Source: Methylobacterium sp. FF17
Lineage (GTDB): Bacteria > Pseudomonadota > Alphaproteobacteria > Rhizobiales > Beijerinckiaceae
NCBI RefSeq assembly: GCF_025813715.1
Contig: NZ_CP107532.1
Span: 558,001 to 622,000 of the forward strand
Length of the DNA stretch: 64,000 nt
Reading direction: 5' to 3'
A model generated the notes under the pieces. The model had not been told where the DNA came from and searched no databases. It saw only the letters and a list, made by a program, of their open reading frames with translations. This document shows, in pieces, positions 63,671-64,000 of this stretch (positions are counted from its first letter, which is position 1; each line of letters opens with the position of its first letter). The translations under genes and the position numbers were made by a program.

Positions 63671-64000
63671 GTAATCGCCCGTCTCTTTTTATCTACGGCG
63701 CGGGTTCGCACCCGCAATCAGGCACCCGTTCTCGGGCATCCTGACACCTAGTCCCAAGCTCAGCTTCTATCGGGATTCCGGAGCTAAGCAAACGCTCGGA
63801 GGTCCCGCTTGCCGGGGATTTTGGGGTGACGTGGCCTTCCGGTCACTTAACGTCCCCGACCCATCGGCAAACAGGGTCAACGCGCGGTTGCAGGCGGGAC
63901 GCACAGCGCCCGCCCGCAGACCGGATTATCGTTGTGATCGAGGCATTTGCGTGTCCCACGATGGGATTGCGGCGGCGATGTCGAGGCCGTTCCCGCAATC
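63671..64000. other. Upstream region of bamA
   Basis: No frame with convincing coding character on either strand. It presumably contains the bamA promoter and perhaps the 3' end of an upstream transcript. Confidence 0.5.

Overview
This is ordinary chromosomal sequence, about 70% G+C by eye, from an alphaproteobacterium that is most likely a member of Methylobacteriaceae (Methylobacterium or Methylorubrum). The main evidence is crotonyl-CoA carboxylase/reductase (ccr) sitting head-to-head with ethylmalonyl-CoA mutase (ecm), the two signature enzymes of the ethylmalonyl-CoA pathway used for glyoxylate regeneration by methylotrophs without isocitrate lyase. An alphaproteobacterial homospermidine synthase, the alphaproteobacterial-type SerC, and the bamA-lpxD-fabZ-lpxA-lpxI-lpxB order (LpxI instead of LpxH) agree with this. 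I see no tRNA, rRNA, insertion sequence, prophage, CRISPR array or plasmid function. Gene density is high, and many neighbouring genes overlap by 4 bases (ATGA or GTGA).

Layout. 0-8.1 kb: a GNAT acetyltransferase, homospermidine synthase, DUF1206 and exported small proteins, then a minus-strand set of leuD, a lytic transglycosylase, a RidA-like protein and an NAD-dependent epimerase. 8.2-12.2 kb: a 55-residue basic protein, ccr (minus) and ecm (plus) around a 398-bp divergent control region. 12.2-21.6 kb: a nine-gene minus-strand run tsaB-rimI-plsC-miaB-phoH-ybeY-CBS/CorC protein-lnt-MFS transporter, covering tRNA and ribosome modification, rRNA processing and lipoprotein maturation. 21.7-25.2 kb: Nfu-type Fe-S carrier, ribosomal protein L19 and a membrane GGDEF-EAL protein. 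25.5-28.3 kb: catalase divergent from a cysteine-pair OxyR. 28.3-35.9 kb: AbrB-type membrane protein, dgkA, ilvA, a chemoreceptor, lgt and a MidA-like methyltransferase. 36.6-45.5 kb: ffh-rpsP-rimM, two inserted minus-strand genes (diguanylate cyclase, exported methyltransferase), then trmD, serC and mtnA. 45.5-50.1 kb: a double-hotdog MaoC protein, ychF, pth, rplY and a retropepsin-like protease. 50.1-56.5 kb: mutS, a His/Arg-rich exported protein, hrpB and DUF805. 56.5-63.7 kb: lpxB-lpxI-lpxA-fabZ-lpxD-bamA, the lipid A and outer-membrane assembly cluster.

The genes fall into a few programmes: acetyl-CoA assimilation (ccr, ecm), translation and tRNA/ribosome maturation (miaB, tsaB, rimI, ybeY, rplS, ffh, rpsP, rimM, trmD, pth, rplY, ychF), envelope biogenesis (lnt, lgt, lpx genes, bamA, dgkA, plsC) and peroxide defence (katA, oxyR).

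I found no convincing undescribed multi-gene system. The most unusual signals lie between genes: short perfect or near-perfect tandem duplications at start or stop codons (ridA, phoH, rplS, ychF/MaoC), a 3 x 35-bp array of hairpins before lgt, a 30-bp-arm inverted repeat between ffh and rpsP, several long perfect palindromes, and an OxyR-like box on the oxyR start codon. Start codons were chosen by ribosome-binding site and family alignment from memory; alternatives are given where they matter.
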